A stretch of DNA of 64,000 bases from BOKV01 sp041397525 (GTDB taxonomy: Bacteria; Pseudomonadota; Alphaproteobacteria; Rhizobiales; Rhizobiaceae). Below are positions 54,115 through 63,707 of the stretch, piece after piece. The first letter of the stretch is position 1; each line of letters begins with the position of its first letter. Below the pieces are notes generated by a model. That model ran no database searches. It saw nothing but the letters and a program-made list of their open reading frames with translations, and was not told where the DNA came from. The stretch spans positions 248,001-312,000 of the forward strand of contig JAWKWL010000006.1 in the NCBI GenBank assembly GCA_041397525.1. The letters run 5' to 3'. Made by a program: the position numbers and the translations under genes.

Positions 54115-54789
54115 ATGGTTTCTGCAAATGAGATCACTGACCTGGCTGCGATATACCCTGTTTCACGTGAAACAATTTCACGTCTCGAGGTTTACGAGGC
54201 GCTGCTCAGGCAATGGCAATCCAAAACAAACCTGGTTGCGCCTGGTACGCTTGAGGCATTTTGGTCAAGACATGTCGCTGACAGCCTGCAGTGCCTGAAA
54301 ATAGTACCCGGCGCGCGGAACTGGATTGATCTCGGCAGCGGAGGCGGATTCCCCGCACTTCCAATTGCGATTGCACGATCTTGTGACTCTCCCGAAACGT
54401 TTGGCCGACATGTATTGATCGAATCCAATCACAAGAAGTGTGCTTTTCTGCGGGAGGTGGCAAGGAAAACCGGTACGCCTTGCATCGTGATGAACGAGCG
54501 TATCGAGTCGGCCACGAAACAATTACAGGGCGAGCGTTTCGATGTCGTGACTGCGAGGGCGCTCGCTCCATTGCCAAAATTGCTCGATCTGGCGGCCCCA
54601 TTGTTGCGCAGTGGTGTTGTCGCACTATTCCACAAGGGACGCGATTTCAGGGCAGAACTGGAAGATTGCCGTGGTTTGTGGAGCTTCGATCTGGTAATAC
54701 ATAAAAGCCGGATCGAGAGTGGTTCGGTGCTCCTGGAAATCAGAAATCCGGTTTCTGAACGCGCCCGTGATGCCGGTGCCGTTTCATGA
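54115..54789 (+). CDS. rsmG: 16S rRNA (guanine527-N7)-methyltransferase
   Basis: A 224-residue SAM-dependent methyltransferase for G527 of 16S rRNA. The SAM motif is WIDLGSGGGFPALPIAI, followed by LIESNHKKCAFLREVA and VVTARALAPLPKLLD. A full parS site is built into its codons for the segment PVSRETIS near residue 15, so the protein sequence there is constrained by DNA function. Follows mnmG by 3 bases and precedes parA by 30 bases. Confidence 0.96.
   Translation: MVSANEITDLAAIYPVSRETISRLEVYEALLRQWQSKTNLVAPGTLEAFWSRHVADSLQCLKIVPGARNWIDLGSGGGFPALPIAIARSCDSPETFGRHVLIESNHKKCAFLREVARKTGTPCIVMNERIESATKQLQGERFDVVTARALAPLPKLLDLAAPLLRSGVVALFHKGRDFRAELEDCRGLWSFDLVIHKSRIESGSVLLEIRNPVSERARDAGAVS
54159..54174. 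promoter_or_regulatory. Perfect parS site inside rsmG
   Basis: TGTTTCACGTGAAACA, 16 of 16, inside the reading frame, directly followed by a half-site-like ATTTCACGT. Confidence 0.92.
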
Positions 54790-54819
54790 ACCGATGAAGC
54801 AAGTTGAGTATCCTGAACC

Positions 54820-55623
54820 ATGGGAAGCAAGACGAAGTCTCGCGTCATAACAATCGCAAACCAGAAGGGCGGTGTCGGGAAAACCACCACCGCCATCAAT
54901 CTGGCCACTGCACTCGCCGCCGTTGGCAAGACAGCACTGATCATTGATCTAGATCCACAGGGAAACGCCTCGACAGGCCTTGGCATCGACAAGAACAGCC
55001 GGCCGGTTTCGACCTATGACCTGTTGACCGGCCAGGCAAAACTTGCAGACGCCGTGACGCCCACTGCCGTACCCCGGTTGTTTGTGGCTCCGTCGACGCT
55101 CGATCTTCTTGGTGTGGAAATGGAAATTGCCGGCCTCAGTGACCGGGCATTTCGCATCCGCAAGGCAATAGAGGAATATGATGCCGCGGGCAGCCACTTC
55201 GACTATATCCTCATCGATTGCCCGCCCTCGCTCAACCTCCTGACAGTCAATGCGATGGCAGCCGCGAATTCGCTGCTGGTGCCGTTGCAGTGCGAATTCT
55301 TTGCACTTGAAGGTCTCAGCCAGCTCCTGCAGACTTTCAACGAGGTCCGTTCCACGATCAATCCGGAGCTGGAACTGCATGGCATCGTGCTCACCATGTT
55401 TGACAGCCGCAACAATCTGGCGTCACAAGTGGTGGAGGATGTCCGTTCCTTCATGGGCGACAAGGTCTACCAGACCATCATTCCGAGAAATGTTCGCATA
55501 TCCGAAGCGCCGTCCTATGGCAAGCCGGCGATATTGTATGACCTGAAATGTCCGGGCAGTCAGGCCTATCTGAAACTGGCATCCGAGGTTATCAAGCGCG
55601 AGCGCAAGCTTGTGGCTGCCTGA
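54820..55623 (+). CDS. parA: Chromosome partitioning ATPase ParA
   Basis: A 267-residue Walker-type partition ATPase with the deviant Walker A KGGVGKTTTAINLATA at residues 15-30, the A' motif LIDLDPQGNAS, and Walker B DYILIDCPPS. It lacks the N-terminal HTH of plasmid ParA, as chromosomal ones do. It moves ParB-parS complexes after origin duplication. Co-transcribed with rsmG and parB. Confidence 0.97.
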   Translation: MGSKTKSRVITIANQKGGVGKTTTAINLATALAAVGKTALIIDLDPQGNASTGLGIDKNSRPVSTYDLLTGQAKLADAVTPTAVPRLFVAPSTLDLLGVEMEIAGLSDRAFRIRKAIEEYDAAGSHFDYILIDCPPSLNLLTVNAMAAANSLLVPLQCEFFALEGLSQLLQTFNEVRSTINPELELHGIVLTMFDSRNNLASQVVEDVRSFMGDKVYQTIIPRNVRISEAPSYGKPAILYDLKCPGSQAYLKLASEVIKRERKLVAA

Positions 55624-55704
55624 CGCTGCTGAACCCTTGAGCGGTAACCAGATCGGGCGATTCGCCTGCGTAACGAAATTGAATGAATGCGGAGAGCCGT
55701 TTTG

Positions 55705-56607
55705 ATGGCTGAAGACAATTCGAAGAAAAGACTTGGCAGGGGCCTTGCAGCGCTGATTGGCGAACTCGATCAACCAGCAGCCGTTGCACGTGACGCGGTG
55801 GAAACGCGCAGCGACCGGCGTATTCCGATTGAGCACATCCGCGCCAATCCCGCCAATCCGCGGCGGCATTTCAATGAGGACGAGCTTGCTGATCTCACCC
55901 GCTCAATTGGTGAACATGGCATAGTCCAGCCAATTCTTGTGCGCCCGGTAAAGGGTGGTGATCTTGGTGGCGCGAAATTCGAGATCATCGCCGGGGAGCG
56001 GCGCTGGCGGGCAGCGCAAAGGGCGGGATTGCATGAAGTTCCAGTCATCCTGCGTGATGTCGAGGACAAACAGGCGCTGGAACTGGCAATCATCGAAAAC
56101 GTCCAACGCGCCGACCTCAATGCGATTGAAGAGGCGCAGGGTTACCAGCAGCTCATCGACGAATATGATTACAGCCAGAATGATCTGGCCCTGGTGATCG
56201 GCAAGAGCCGCAGCCATGTCGCCAATACGCTGCGATTGATGAAACTGCCATCCGGTGTCAGGGCGATGGTTGCTGACGGTCAGTTGTCGGCAGGGCATGC
56301 GAGAACCCTGGTGACTGCTTCCCAGCCGGAAGTGCTTGCCGAGAAAATCGTGCGCGATGGTCTTTCGGTCCGTCAGGCAGAAGTCCTGGCGCAGCAGGAT
56401 GGCGAGCAGACCGGTTCAAAACCGGGAAGAGCCGCAGGCGCTGCGCGCAGTGCCGACATTGAAGCGCTTGAGAAACGGCTCGGTGACGTGCTTGGCTTGA
56501 AGATCAGCATTGCTGACAATGGCAAGGGCGGTGGCGATCTCAAGATTCGCTACCGTACGCTGGAGCAGCTTGATTCGGTTTGCAGGAAGCTTGAAAGCGG
56601 TATCTGA
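55705..56607 (+). CDS. parB: Chromosome partitioning protein ParB
   Basis: A 300-residue ParB. N-terminal RLGRGLAALIGEL, CTP-binding domain with the GERRWRAAQRAG box, HTH (SQNDLALVIGKSRSHVANTLRLMKL, split here) that recognises parS, and a C-terminal dimer domain. ATG 55705 has GGAGAG 8 bases upstream; 55687 is an in-frame alternative. Its targets, four parS-like sites, lie 1.5-5 kb upstream. It converges with holA across only 14 bases. Confidence 0.97.
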   Translation: MAEDNSKKRLGRGLAALIGELDQPAAVARDAVETRSDRRIPIEHIRANPANPRRHFNEDELADLTRSIGEHGIVQPILVRPVKGGDLGGAKFEIIAGERRWRAAQRAGLHEVPVILRDVEDKQALELAIIENVQRADLNAIEEAQGYQQLIDEYDYSQNDLALVIGKSRSHVANTLRLMKLPSGVRAMVADGQLSAGHARTLVTASQPEVLAEKIVRDGLSVRQAEVLAQQDGEQTGSKPGRAAGAARSADIEALEKRLGDVLGLKISIADNGKGGGDLKIRYRTLEQLDSVCRKLESGI

Positions 56608-56621
56608 CAACTTTCGTCAGC

Positions 56622-57668
56622 TCAACCGGATCGACTTCTTTGTCGCGATGCCTCAAGTGCAATGGCCAGCAATGCGGTTCCCGCAAGCGAAAGCGCCAAT
56701 TCACTGTTTGCACGGCACTGGAATTGTGCGGCATCCAGTCGTGAGATTGCGCGCTGGATCCGTTCGGCATTCCATTTCGACAAGGCGGCTGAAAACGCAT
56801 CCCTGCGGGAGAAATGCAGAGGCGGTCGCAGTGAAGCCAATGCGGCCTGTGCGGGCTTGCCCTGTGCATCGATCTGGTGCCGGACAAATTGCAATGTCTG
56901 AAAATAGCGAAGGCAGGAGATTACCATCATGTCCGGTGCCAGGCCTGCGTCGGGAAGACGGCGCAGCAGTTCCTCGAGCCGGGCCAGATTGCCGGTTGCC
57001 GCGGCATCAATCAGATCGTCGCCCTGAAAAGCGGCCACATCTCCAACCACATCCATGACATCGCCGCGGGTAACCCTCCGCTGTCCATGGCAGTAAAGCG
57101 CCAGCTTCGATATCTCGTTGCGTGAGGCCATCCGGTCCGCGCCAAGTTGGCTGCGCAAAACATGCCGCGCGTCGGTATCAATCTCCAGGCCATAGTTTGC
57201 GAGCTCTGACTGGATCAGCCGGTCAAGTGCCGCATCATTGTCGGCGTAGCACGGTATTGCCATCCCCGCAGACGATTTCTCGACTTGCCTGCGCAGGGCA
57301 GAATCCTTCTTCAGGTCTCCGGCTTCCACAATAATCCAGCAGTCACTGGGTGGATGATCAAGTACCGGCTGCACAGCATCTGCAAGGTTGCGCCTGGTCA
57401 CACCGGAAATCCTGATCAGCCTGGAACCGCCAAACATGCCAATGGTGTGAGCCTCGTCCGCAATGCTTGCCCTGTCTGCGGCGGCATTGTCGGCATCCAT
57501 GCGAATGAGACTGAACGGATCGCTCAAGTCGACGCCAAATCCCTTTGCCAGAATGTCCGCCCGTTCGCTAACCATGCCACCATCAGGGCCATAGACAAGG
57601 AACACCCGGAATTTGGTGTCCGGCCTGGACACGAACTGATCAACCTGGCCGCCCTTGACCTCGGCCAT
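56622..57668 (-). CDS. holA: DNA polymerase III delta subunit
   Basis: A 348-residue clamp-loader subunit that opens the sliding clamp. The N-terminal half (FRVFLVYGPDGGMVSERADILAKGF, degenerate AAA+ without a Walker lysine) and the C-terminal collar helices fit HolA. It starts 4 bases after lptE and ends the leuS-lptE-holA operon, an arrangement also found in E. coli. Confidence 0.93.
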   Translation of the reverse strand: MAEVKGGQVDQFVSRPDTKFRVFLVYGPDGGMVSERADILAKGFGVDLSDPFSLIRMDADNAAADRASIADEAHTIGMFGGSRLIRISGVTRRNLADAVQPVLDHPPSDCWIIVEAGDLKKDSALRRQVEKSSAGMAIPCYADNDAALDRLIQSELANYGLEIDTDARHVLRSQLGADRMASRNEISKLALYCHGQRRVTRGDVMDVVGDVAAFQGDDLIDAAATGNLARLEELLRRLPDAGLAPDMMVISCLRYFQTLQFVRHQIDAQGKPAQAALASLRPPLHFSRRDAFSAALSKWNAERIQRAISRLDAAQFQCRANSELALSLAGTALLAIALEASRQRSRSG

Positions 57669-57672
57669 ATGG

Positions 57673-58179
57673 TTACTGGCTCAATCTGGCGGCCACTGCC
57701 AGCCTGATCTGCTCTGCCACATCGGTCGCCGCGCGGTTTTCGGCGTCGCGAATGGCGCGCAGATTGGCGAAGCTTTGTCCGGTCCGGTCATAGGCTGCAT
57801 TGCCAACCCGACTTCCACCATCTATGCGCGTATTTGTTCCAAGTTCAATCAGATCATAGGAGACAGTGATGCTGACCGTACCGGCGGTGGTCGTGCGCGC
57901 TACCTGTGACGCAGCAATCTGGCGATTGGAATCGGCGGCACGGATGCGCAATTCATAGCGCGGTTCTGCTGCACCCCTGCCACCCTGAAACAGGAAAAGC
58001 AGGTGATTGCGAACCTGCTGCCCGACGCGTGTGTCGACCTGAGATACAGAAACAGAGGACAGCACTGCCGCGACACCCGCCGTGTTGTCGGGGGAATTGC
58101 CATATAGCGGCTGGAAGACACAGGCCTGCAGGGAGAGCGATGCTGCGATGGCGGCAACTGCAATAATCCGGTTACGCAT
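57673..58179 (-). CDS. lptE: LPS assembly lipoprotein LptE
   Basis: A 168-residue outer-membrane lipoprotein, the plug of the LptD channel that places lipopolysaccharide on the cell surface. Signal peptide residues 1-19 with lipobox LQAC (Cys20), then the LptE-like FQPLYGNSP start. Sequence similarity in this family is low; the assignment rests on lipobox, length and position between leuS and holA. Confidence 0.9.
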   Translation of the reverse strand: MRNRIIAVAAIAASLSLQACVFQPLYGNSPDNTAGVAAVLSSVSVSQVDTRVGQQVRNHLLFLFQGGRGAAEPRYELRIRAADSNRQIAASQVARTTTAGTVSITVSYDLIELGTNTRIDGGSRVGNAAYDRTGQSFANLRAIRDAENRAATDVAEQIRLAVAARLSQ

Positions 58180-58220
58180 GACTTCTCCAACCTCGACAGA
58201 ACCCCACCCGAAGGCAGGCT

Positions 58221-60806
58221 TTACAAAACCACGTTCACAATTCTTCCTGGCACAACTATGACGCGTTTGGGTGTGCCACCGGCAAGGACATTCCTTACCA
58301 CATCAAGTTCCAGAGTGGCAGCTATGATCGCGTCCTGGCTGGCATTTGCCGCGACAGTGATGTCGGCTCTCTTCTTGCCGTTCACCTGAACAGGAAGCGA
58401 GATCTCGTTCTCTACGATCAGTGCGGTATCCAGATCCGGCCAGGCAGTCTCCGCCACACTTCCATCCATGCCAAGCACTTTCCAGCATTCTTCGGCAAGA
58501 TGTGGCATCATTGGCGCGAACATCTGGATGAGCATGGAAACGGCAGTGGCAAGACCGGGCTGCGCCGATCCGGCCCTGACCTTGCGCGCTGCTTCCTCGA
58601 GCGTGTTGACGAGCGCATAAAGTTGGGCAACAGCGGTATTGAAACGAAGGTCAGCGATCATCGCGTCAACCTTGTCCAGAGCCCGATGGGCAGCGCGCAG
58701 GATTTCAACGCCATTGCCACCGGCAAGTTCAGCGTTGTCGGCCGTATCGTTCACCAGTCGCCATACCCGCTGGACGAAACGGTGCGCGCCCTCAACACCC
58801 GCCTCGGTCCAGATCACGTCGCGATCCGGCGGAGAATCCGAAAGCATGAACCAGCGCGCGGTATCAGCACCGTAACTTGCAATGATATCGTCGGGGTCAA
58901 CGACATTGCGCTTCGACTTCGACATTTTCTCGATTGAGCCGATGGCAACTTCGCTGCCGTCTGACAGCAGATATGCCTTGCGGGTATTGCCTTCGCCCTC
59001 GAAGCGGATTTCTGCCGGAGTTACCCAGCCATTGGCACCCTTGTAGGTTTCATGGACAACCATGCCCTGGGTAAAAAGTCCCTTGAAGGGTTCATCCAGC
59101 GACAGATGTCCGGTTTCGCGCATCGCCCTGGTGAAGAAGCGCGAATAAAGTAGATGCAGGATCGCGTGCTCAATCCCGCCAATATACTGGTCGACCGGCA
59201 ACCAGGCATTGACCGTTTCAGGATCGGTCGGGTCTGCGGCATTTGGTGCGGTGAAACGGGCGAAATACCAGGACGAATCAACAAAGGTGTCCATGGTGTC
59301 GGTCTCGCGACGGGCATCAGCGCCACATTTGGGACAACTGACATGACGCCAGGTGGGGTGGCGATCCAGGGGATTGCCGGGGCGGTCGAATTCGACATCA
59401 TCGGGCAGAACGACCGGAAGATTTTCCTTCCTCTCGGCCACTACACCGCAAGCCTCGCAGTGAATGACGGGGATCGGGCAACCCCAATAACGCTGCCGCG
59501 ATATTCCCCAGTCGCGCAGGCGGAACTGGACCTTTCGTTCGGCCTGGGGGGCATTGCCAAGTTGTTTTGACTCCAGGCGTTTTGCGACTTCCGCAAAGGC
59601 TTCCTGCGGTTTCATGCCGTCGAGAAAACGCGAATTGATCATGACGCCATCGCCGTCATATGCGGTTTCCGTAATTGAAAAACTCGCCGCATCACCGTCG
59701 GCCGGCATGACGACCGGAATAACCGGCAAACCGTATTTATTGGCAAAATCAAGGTCGCGCTGATCACCGGACGGGCAACCGAAAATCGCCCCGGTGCCGT
59801 AGTCCATCAGGACGAAATTGGCGACATATACCGGCAGCGTCCAGTTCTCATCAAAGGGGTGGCGAACACGAATCCCGGTATCGAAGCCGCGCTTCTCGGC
59901 AGTTTCGAGCGCAGCGAGCGAAGTTCCGCTGCGCCTGCATTCATCGCAGAATGCCGCCAGTTGCGGGTTTGACCCAGCTGCGGCCAGCGCCATGGGGTGG
60001 TCGGCCGAGATTGCCATGAACGAGGCACCGAAAATGGTATCGGGGCGGGTCGTATAGACTTCAAGTGTGTGTCCCTTGGCTCCGTTGACCACTTCCCAGC
60101 GCAAAAGCAGGCCCTCGGACCGTCCGATCCAGTTCTTCTGCATGGTCCGGACCTTTTCCGGCCACTGGTCAAGACGGTCGAGCGAATCGAGCAAATCCTG
60201 GTTGTAATCCGTGATACGGAAAAACCACTGTGTAAGTTCGCGCTGCTCGACCAGGGCGCCGGAGCGCCAACCCCTGCCGTCAATGACCTGCTCATTGGCC
60301 AGAACCGTGTGGTCGACCGGATCCCAGTTGACCTTGGATTTCTTGCGGTAGACCAGCCCTTTTTCCATGAAGTCGACAAACAGCATTTGCTGGCGGTGAT
60401 AATAGTCGACATCACAGGTGGCGAACTCGCGTGACCAGTCCAGCGAAAGTCCCATGGATTTCAGCTGTTTGCGCATCGTGGCGATGTTTTCATAGGTCCA
60501 GGCCTTGGGATGGACCCTGTTGTCGCGCGCTGCGTTTTCCGCAGGCATGCCAAATGCATCCCACCCCATGGGATGCAGAACATTGTAGCCCTTTGCCCTG
60601 CGATAGCGTGCTACCACGTCGCCCATGGTGTAATTGCGGACATGGCCCATATGGATGCGTCCTGAAGGATAGGGAAACATCTCGAGCACGTAGTAGTTCG
60701 GCCTGCCGTCGCCCGGACCAGCTGGGGTCTCGAACAGTTTTGCCCTGTTCCAGTATTCCTGCCAGCGTGGCTCTGTTTCTCGTGCGTTATAGCGTTCGCT
60801 TGTCAT
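58221..60806 (-). CDS. leuS: Leucyl-tRNA synthetase
   Basis: An 861-residue class I synthetase. HIGH-type motif YPSGRIHMGHVRN is near residue 50, the zinc region CEACGVVAERK and CPKCGAD, the editing domain in between, and KMSKSKRNVVDPD around residue 620. Full length. First gene of leuS-lptE-holA, divergent from yggS; the 164-base gap between them shows only GC-rich dyads and no recognisable RNA. Confidence 0.98.
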   Translation of the reverse strand: MTSERYNARETEPRWQEYWNRAKLFETPAGPGDGRPNYYVLEMFPYPSGRIHMGHVRNYTMGDVVARYRRAKGYNVLHPMGWDAFGMPAENAARDNRVHPKAWTYENIATMRKQLKSMGLSLDWSREFATCDVDYYHRQQMLFVDFMEKGLVYRKKSKVNWDPVDHTVLANEQVIDGRGWRSGALVEQRELTQWFFRITDYNQDLLDSLDRLDQWPEKVRTMQKNWIGRSEGLLLRWEVVNGAKGHTLEVYTTRPDTIFGASFMAISADHPMALAAAGSNPQLAAFCDECRRSGTSLAALETAEKRGFDTGIRVRHPFDENWTLPVYVANFVLMDYGTGAIFGCPSGDQRDLDFANKYGLPVIPVVMPADGDAASFSITETAYDGDGVMINSRFLDGMKPQEAFAEVAKRLESKQLGNAPQAERKVQFRLRDWGISRQRYWGCPIPVIHCEACGVVAERKENLPVVLPDDVEFDRPGNPLDRHPTWRHVSCPKCGADARRETDTMDTFVDSSWYFARFTAPNAADPTDPETVNAWLPVDQYIGGIEHAILHLLYSRFFTRAMRETGHLSLDEPFKGLFTQGMVVHETYKGANGWVTPAEIRFEGEGNTRKAYLLSDGSEVAIGSIEKMSKSKRNVVDPDDIIASYGADTARWFMLSDSPPDRDVIWTEAGVEGAHRFVQRVWRLVNDTADNAELAGGNGVEILRAAHRALDKVDAMIADLRFNTAVAQLYALVNTLEEAARKVRAGSAQPGLATAVSMLIQMFAPMMPHLAEECWKVLGMDGSVAETAWPDLDTALIVENEISLPVQVNGKKRADITVAANASQDAIIAATLELDVVRNVLAGGTPKRVIVVPGRIVNVVL

Positions 60807-60970
60807 GATGACATTCTTCGGGAAAATGGTTGCGTTTCACGGGTCCGGGAGGCAAACCAGAATTTGCCGCGAGGGTCAACAGCGCAAGACGCCGCCATTG
60901 CCATTGTGGGACGTCCGGCGGCAGAATTGGGCGCCAGAGCGCTTAGGGAAAATATCACGAAAGACATGTC

Positions 60971-61642
60971 ATGCATCACACCGTCGAGAACCTGCGATCG
61001 ATCCTGAACCGCATTGACATGGCGGCCCGGGAAGCGGGCTTTGAACCGAAGGGCAAGCGACGAACCGCACTGGTGGCGGTCAGCAAGACCTTTTCCGCGG
61101 ACGAAATCCGGCCGGTGCTTGAAGCCGGGCACCGGTTGTTCGGTGAAAACCGGGTGCAAGAGGCACAATCCAAATGGCCCGACTTGCGCAAGGATTTTCC
61201 TGATATCGAATTGCACCTGATCGGGCCTTTGCAGAGCAACAAGGCAGCAGAAGCGGTTGCACTGTTTGATGTCATTGAAACGGTTGACCGGGAGAAGATT
61301 GCTGCAGCATTGGCCGCTGAAATGCGCAAGCAGGATCGCCATCCCCGGCTTCTGGTCCAGGTCAATACCGGAGCGGAGCCACAAAAGGCGGGCATTGCGC
61401 CAGAAGATACGCTAGAATTCGTGGCAAATTGCCGGGAAAAACACGGTCTGGAAATCGAGGGCCTCATGTGCATTCCACCGGCGGATGAAAATCCTGGTCC
61501 TCATTTCGCCTTGCTGACGAAGCTTGCAGGACAAGCGGGTGTTGAAGTCCTTTCCATGGGCATGTCCGGCGATTTCGAGATTGCGACCGGGTTCGGTGCC
61601 ACGCATGTCCGGGTGGGCAGCGCCATTTTCGGAAGCCGCTGA
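60971..61642 (+). CDS. yggS: PLP homeostasis protein (YggS/PROSC family)
   Basis: A 223-residue TIM-barrel protein related to alanine racemase N-domain. The PLP lysine is in LVAVSKTFSADEI, followed by LFGENRVQEAQSKW, ELHLIGPLQSNK and SMGMSGDFEIA. It keeps free pyridoxal phosphate in balance and has no known enzyme reaction. ATG 60971; converges with the L,D-transpeptidase gene with 15 bases between stops. Confidence 0.96.
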   Translation: MHHTVENLRSILNRIDMAAREAGFEPKGKRRTALVAVSKTFSADEIRPVLEAGHRLFGENRVQEAQSKWPDLRKDFPDIELHLIGPLQSNKAAEAVALFDVIETVDREKIAAALAAEMRKQDRHPRLLVQVNTGAEPQKAGIAPEDTLEFVANCREKHGLEIEGLMCIPPADENPGPHFALLTKLAGQAGVEVLSMGMSGDFEIATGFGATHVRVGSAIFGSR

Positions 61643-61657
61643 CTGGCGCTACTACCG

Positions 61658-62269
61658 TCAGATGACGACCCGGATTTCCAGCCTGTCGGGCAAGTTGCGC
61701 AGGAGCCGGTCCATGTGTCTGCGGGATACAGCAATGCAGCCGGCCGTCGCGCCACCATCGTCGCGGATGAGGTGGAAGAATATCGCACTGCCGCGCTGGC
61801 GTTGCCGTCTCGTGATGTTCCAGTCGAGAACAAGGCAGGCGTCATACAGACTGTCTTCGCGCTCAAGCATTTCATGGCTTGCTGCAAACGGCAGGGAAAC
61901 CGGCCGGTTGTAGCAGGCGTGAGTGGGTTCGTCGCACCAACCCATGGCATTTGTGATCGGTTGCAGTTCCCTGTTTCGCACCGTCCAGGCCGACTGGCGC
62001 AGATATCCGCCCAACAACCGCATGCTGGCCAATGGGGTTGCGCCATCGCCTTCACGCTTGAATGGCGAAATTCCACTGCGACCGATCTTGCACCGGATCA
62101 CGCGCGAATGACCGCCGTTTCCAAGCTGCAGAAGACCGTCATGACACATGCGGCCCGGCGCGCGACGCACCGTCCAGACATTGGTTGTGACGGGGGTTGT
62201 GACGGCGCGGCAAGGCATCTTCCGGCTTTTGTCGCGAGCAGCGGATGTAAAATGTCCCTGTGTCAGCAT
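61658..62269 (-). CDS. L,D-transpeptidase family protein (YkuD domain)
   Basis: About 203 residues with one YkuD-type catalytic domain. The active Cys is in FHLIRDDGGATAGCIAVS; upstream blocks KREGDGATPLASMRL and ACYNRPVSLPF fit the short branch common in Rhizobiales. Canonical members carry SHGC; this branch has TAGC. It may link peptidoglycan stems or anchor proteins. No clear signal peptide is seen. Start uncertain: ATG 62269 has AGGAA 11 bases upstream; ATG 62218 and 62320 are alternatives. Confidence 0.85.
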   Translation of the reverse strand: MLTQGHFTSAARDKSRKMPCRAVTTPVTTNVWTVRRAPGRMCHDGLLQLGNGGHSRVIRCKIGRSGISPFKREGDGATPLASMRLLGGYLRQSAWTVRNRELQPITNAMGWCDEPTHACYNRPVSLPFAASHEMLEREDSLYDACLVLDWNITRRQRQRGSAIFFHLIRDDGGATAGCIAVSRRHMDRLLRNLPDRLEIRVVI

Positions 62270-62441
62270 GGCATTGTTGTTCCTGCAGTCATGAACTTGC
62301 CGTGAGGAGATAGAGAGCACCGGTAAATTTGGTGTCAGGAGACATGAAAAGCCTTCTGTTTGCCGGAGTGAGCAAATAACCTATATTGCCCTGCGAAGTT
62401 GCGCTTTCAACGAATCACCCCGTTTGCGGACCGGAGTATCC

Positions 62442-63125
62442 ATGACTGCACGCCATATCCTGCTTGTCGATGATGATAATGAACTTCGCGAGGCGTTGAG
62501 CGAACAGCTTGCGCTTTACGAAGAATTCGAAATCCACTGCGAGGCGAGCGCGACCAAGGCAGTGCAGGCAGCGCGCAACGGCCATGTTGATATCCTGATC
62601 ATCGATGTGGGACTTCCGGACATGGATGGCCGCGAAGCGGTAAAATTGCTGCGGAAAGGTGGGTTCAAGGCACCGATCATCATGCTGACCGGGCATGACA
62701 CGGATTCCGACACCATTCTCGGTCTCGAAGCCGGTGCCAATGACTATGTCACCAAACCTTTCCGGTTTGCGGTGTTGCTCGCTCGCATCCGGGCGCAATT
62801 GCGCACACATGAACAGAGCGAGGATGCCGTGTTCTCGGTAGGTCATTACACTTTCAAGCCGGCACAGAAAATGCTGATCGAGGGCAGCGGCACCAAGGTG
62901 CGCCTGACCGAAAAGGAAACAGCCATCGTCAAATATCTCTACCGCGCTGAGCAGAAGGTAATCGGTCGCGATGAATTGCTGGAACAGGTTTGGGGATATA
63001 ATTCCGGCGTCACGACCCATACGCTTGAGACGCATATCTACCGCCTGCGCCAGAAGATTGAGAAAGATCCATCCAATGCACGCCTCCTTGTGACAGAAGG
63101 CGGCGGCTACAAACTCATCCCGTAA
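62442..63125 (+). CDS. cenR: OmpR-family response regulator, CenR/OtpR type
   Basis: A 227-residue two-domain regulator. Receiver domain: acidic pocket VDDD (9-12), phospho-acceptor Asp55 in IIDVGLPDMDG, Lys in VTKPFRF. DNA-binding winged helix: LTEKETAIVKYLYRAEQKVIG onwards (split), ending EGGGYKLIP. ATG 62442 has CGGAG 6 bases upstream. No kinase gene is adjacent. It is followed by a cyclic-nucleotide-binding protein, as with Brucella otpR/cenR, an envelope regulator needed for growth under acid and antibiotic stress; the name rests on that context. Confidence 0.85.
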   Translation: MTARHILLVDDDNELREALSEQLALYEEFEIHCEASATKAVQAARNGHVDILIIDVGLPDMDGREAVKLLRKGGFKAPIIMLTGHDTDSDTILGLEAGANDYVTKPFRFAVLLARIRAQLRTHEQSEDAVFSVGHYTFKPAQKMLIEGSGTKVRLTEKETAIVKYLYRAEQKVIGRDELLEQVWGYNSGVTTHTLETHIYRLRQKIEKDPSNARLLVTEGGGYKLIP

Positions 63126-63164
63126 CCAGCTGCAGTCTTGTATTGCAGACCATGTGGACCAGCC

Positions 63165-63701
63165 ATGCGCCTTGAAAGTGATATCGAACTTCTCATGCGC
63201 GTTGATCTGTTTCAGGGGTTTCAGCCGGAGCAGTTGAGGCTTGTCGCCTTCGGCGCGGAACGTGAACGGGTCCACAAGGATGGCGTGCTGTATCGCGATG
63301 GTGAGGAGGCCGATGGCGGCTATGTTGTTGTGCGCGGACAGATTGACCTGATGGTCTATCGCGGTCGACGGGAAATTATCCTTGATTCCTGTCTTGAGGC
63401 ATCATTGCTGGGTGAACTCGCATTGGTGACACCTAACCGGCGCATTTCCAATGCGGTTGCGTCCGTTGAAAGCGAAGTGCTGCACATTCCAAGACGCCTG
63501 TTTCACCGCATGCTCAACGAATATCCTGAAACAGCGCAATTGATGCATCGCCGTTTGGCTCAATCGGTTTCACGAACCATGGACCAGATGGCGCGGGTTC
63601 ACGGCAAACTTGGGGAGATACCCAAATTGGACATTCCGTCCGAGAACCACCCGGAACTCGCCGGTTTCACAATTCCACAAGCTGAAGACGAAGAGAGCTG
63701 A
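63165..63701 (+). CDS. Cyclic-nucleotide-binding domain protein
   Basis: A 178-residue protein made of one cNMP-binding fold and a C-terminal helix, without HTH, so not a Crp-type activator. The phosphate-binding cassette reads LLGELALVTPNRRISNAVAS, which keeps the Gly-Glu-Leu and an Arg that hold the cyclic phosphate. Annotated in relatives as a cAMP-dependent kinase regulatory-subunit-like protein, but no such kinase is near. It lies 39 bases after the response regulator gene and probably shares its mRNA. Its stop is 6 bases from the convergent xthA stop. Confidence 0.88.
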   Translation: MRLESDIELLMRVDLFQGFQPEQLRLVAFGAERERVHKDGVLYRDGEEADGGYVVVRGQIDLMVYRGRREIILDSCLEASLLGELALVTPNRRISNAVASVESEVLHIPRRLFHRMLNEYPETAQLMHRRLAQSVSRTMDQMARVHGKLGEIPKLDIPSENHPELAGFTIPQAEDEES

Positions 63702-63707
63702 GCCGGA

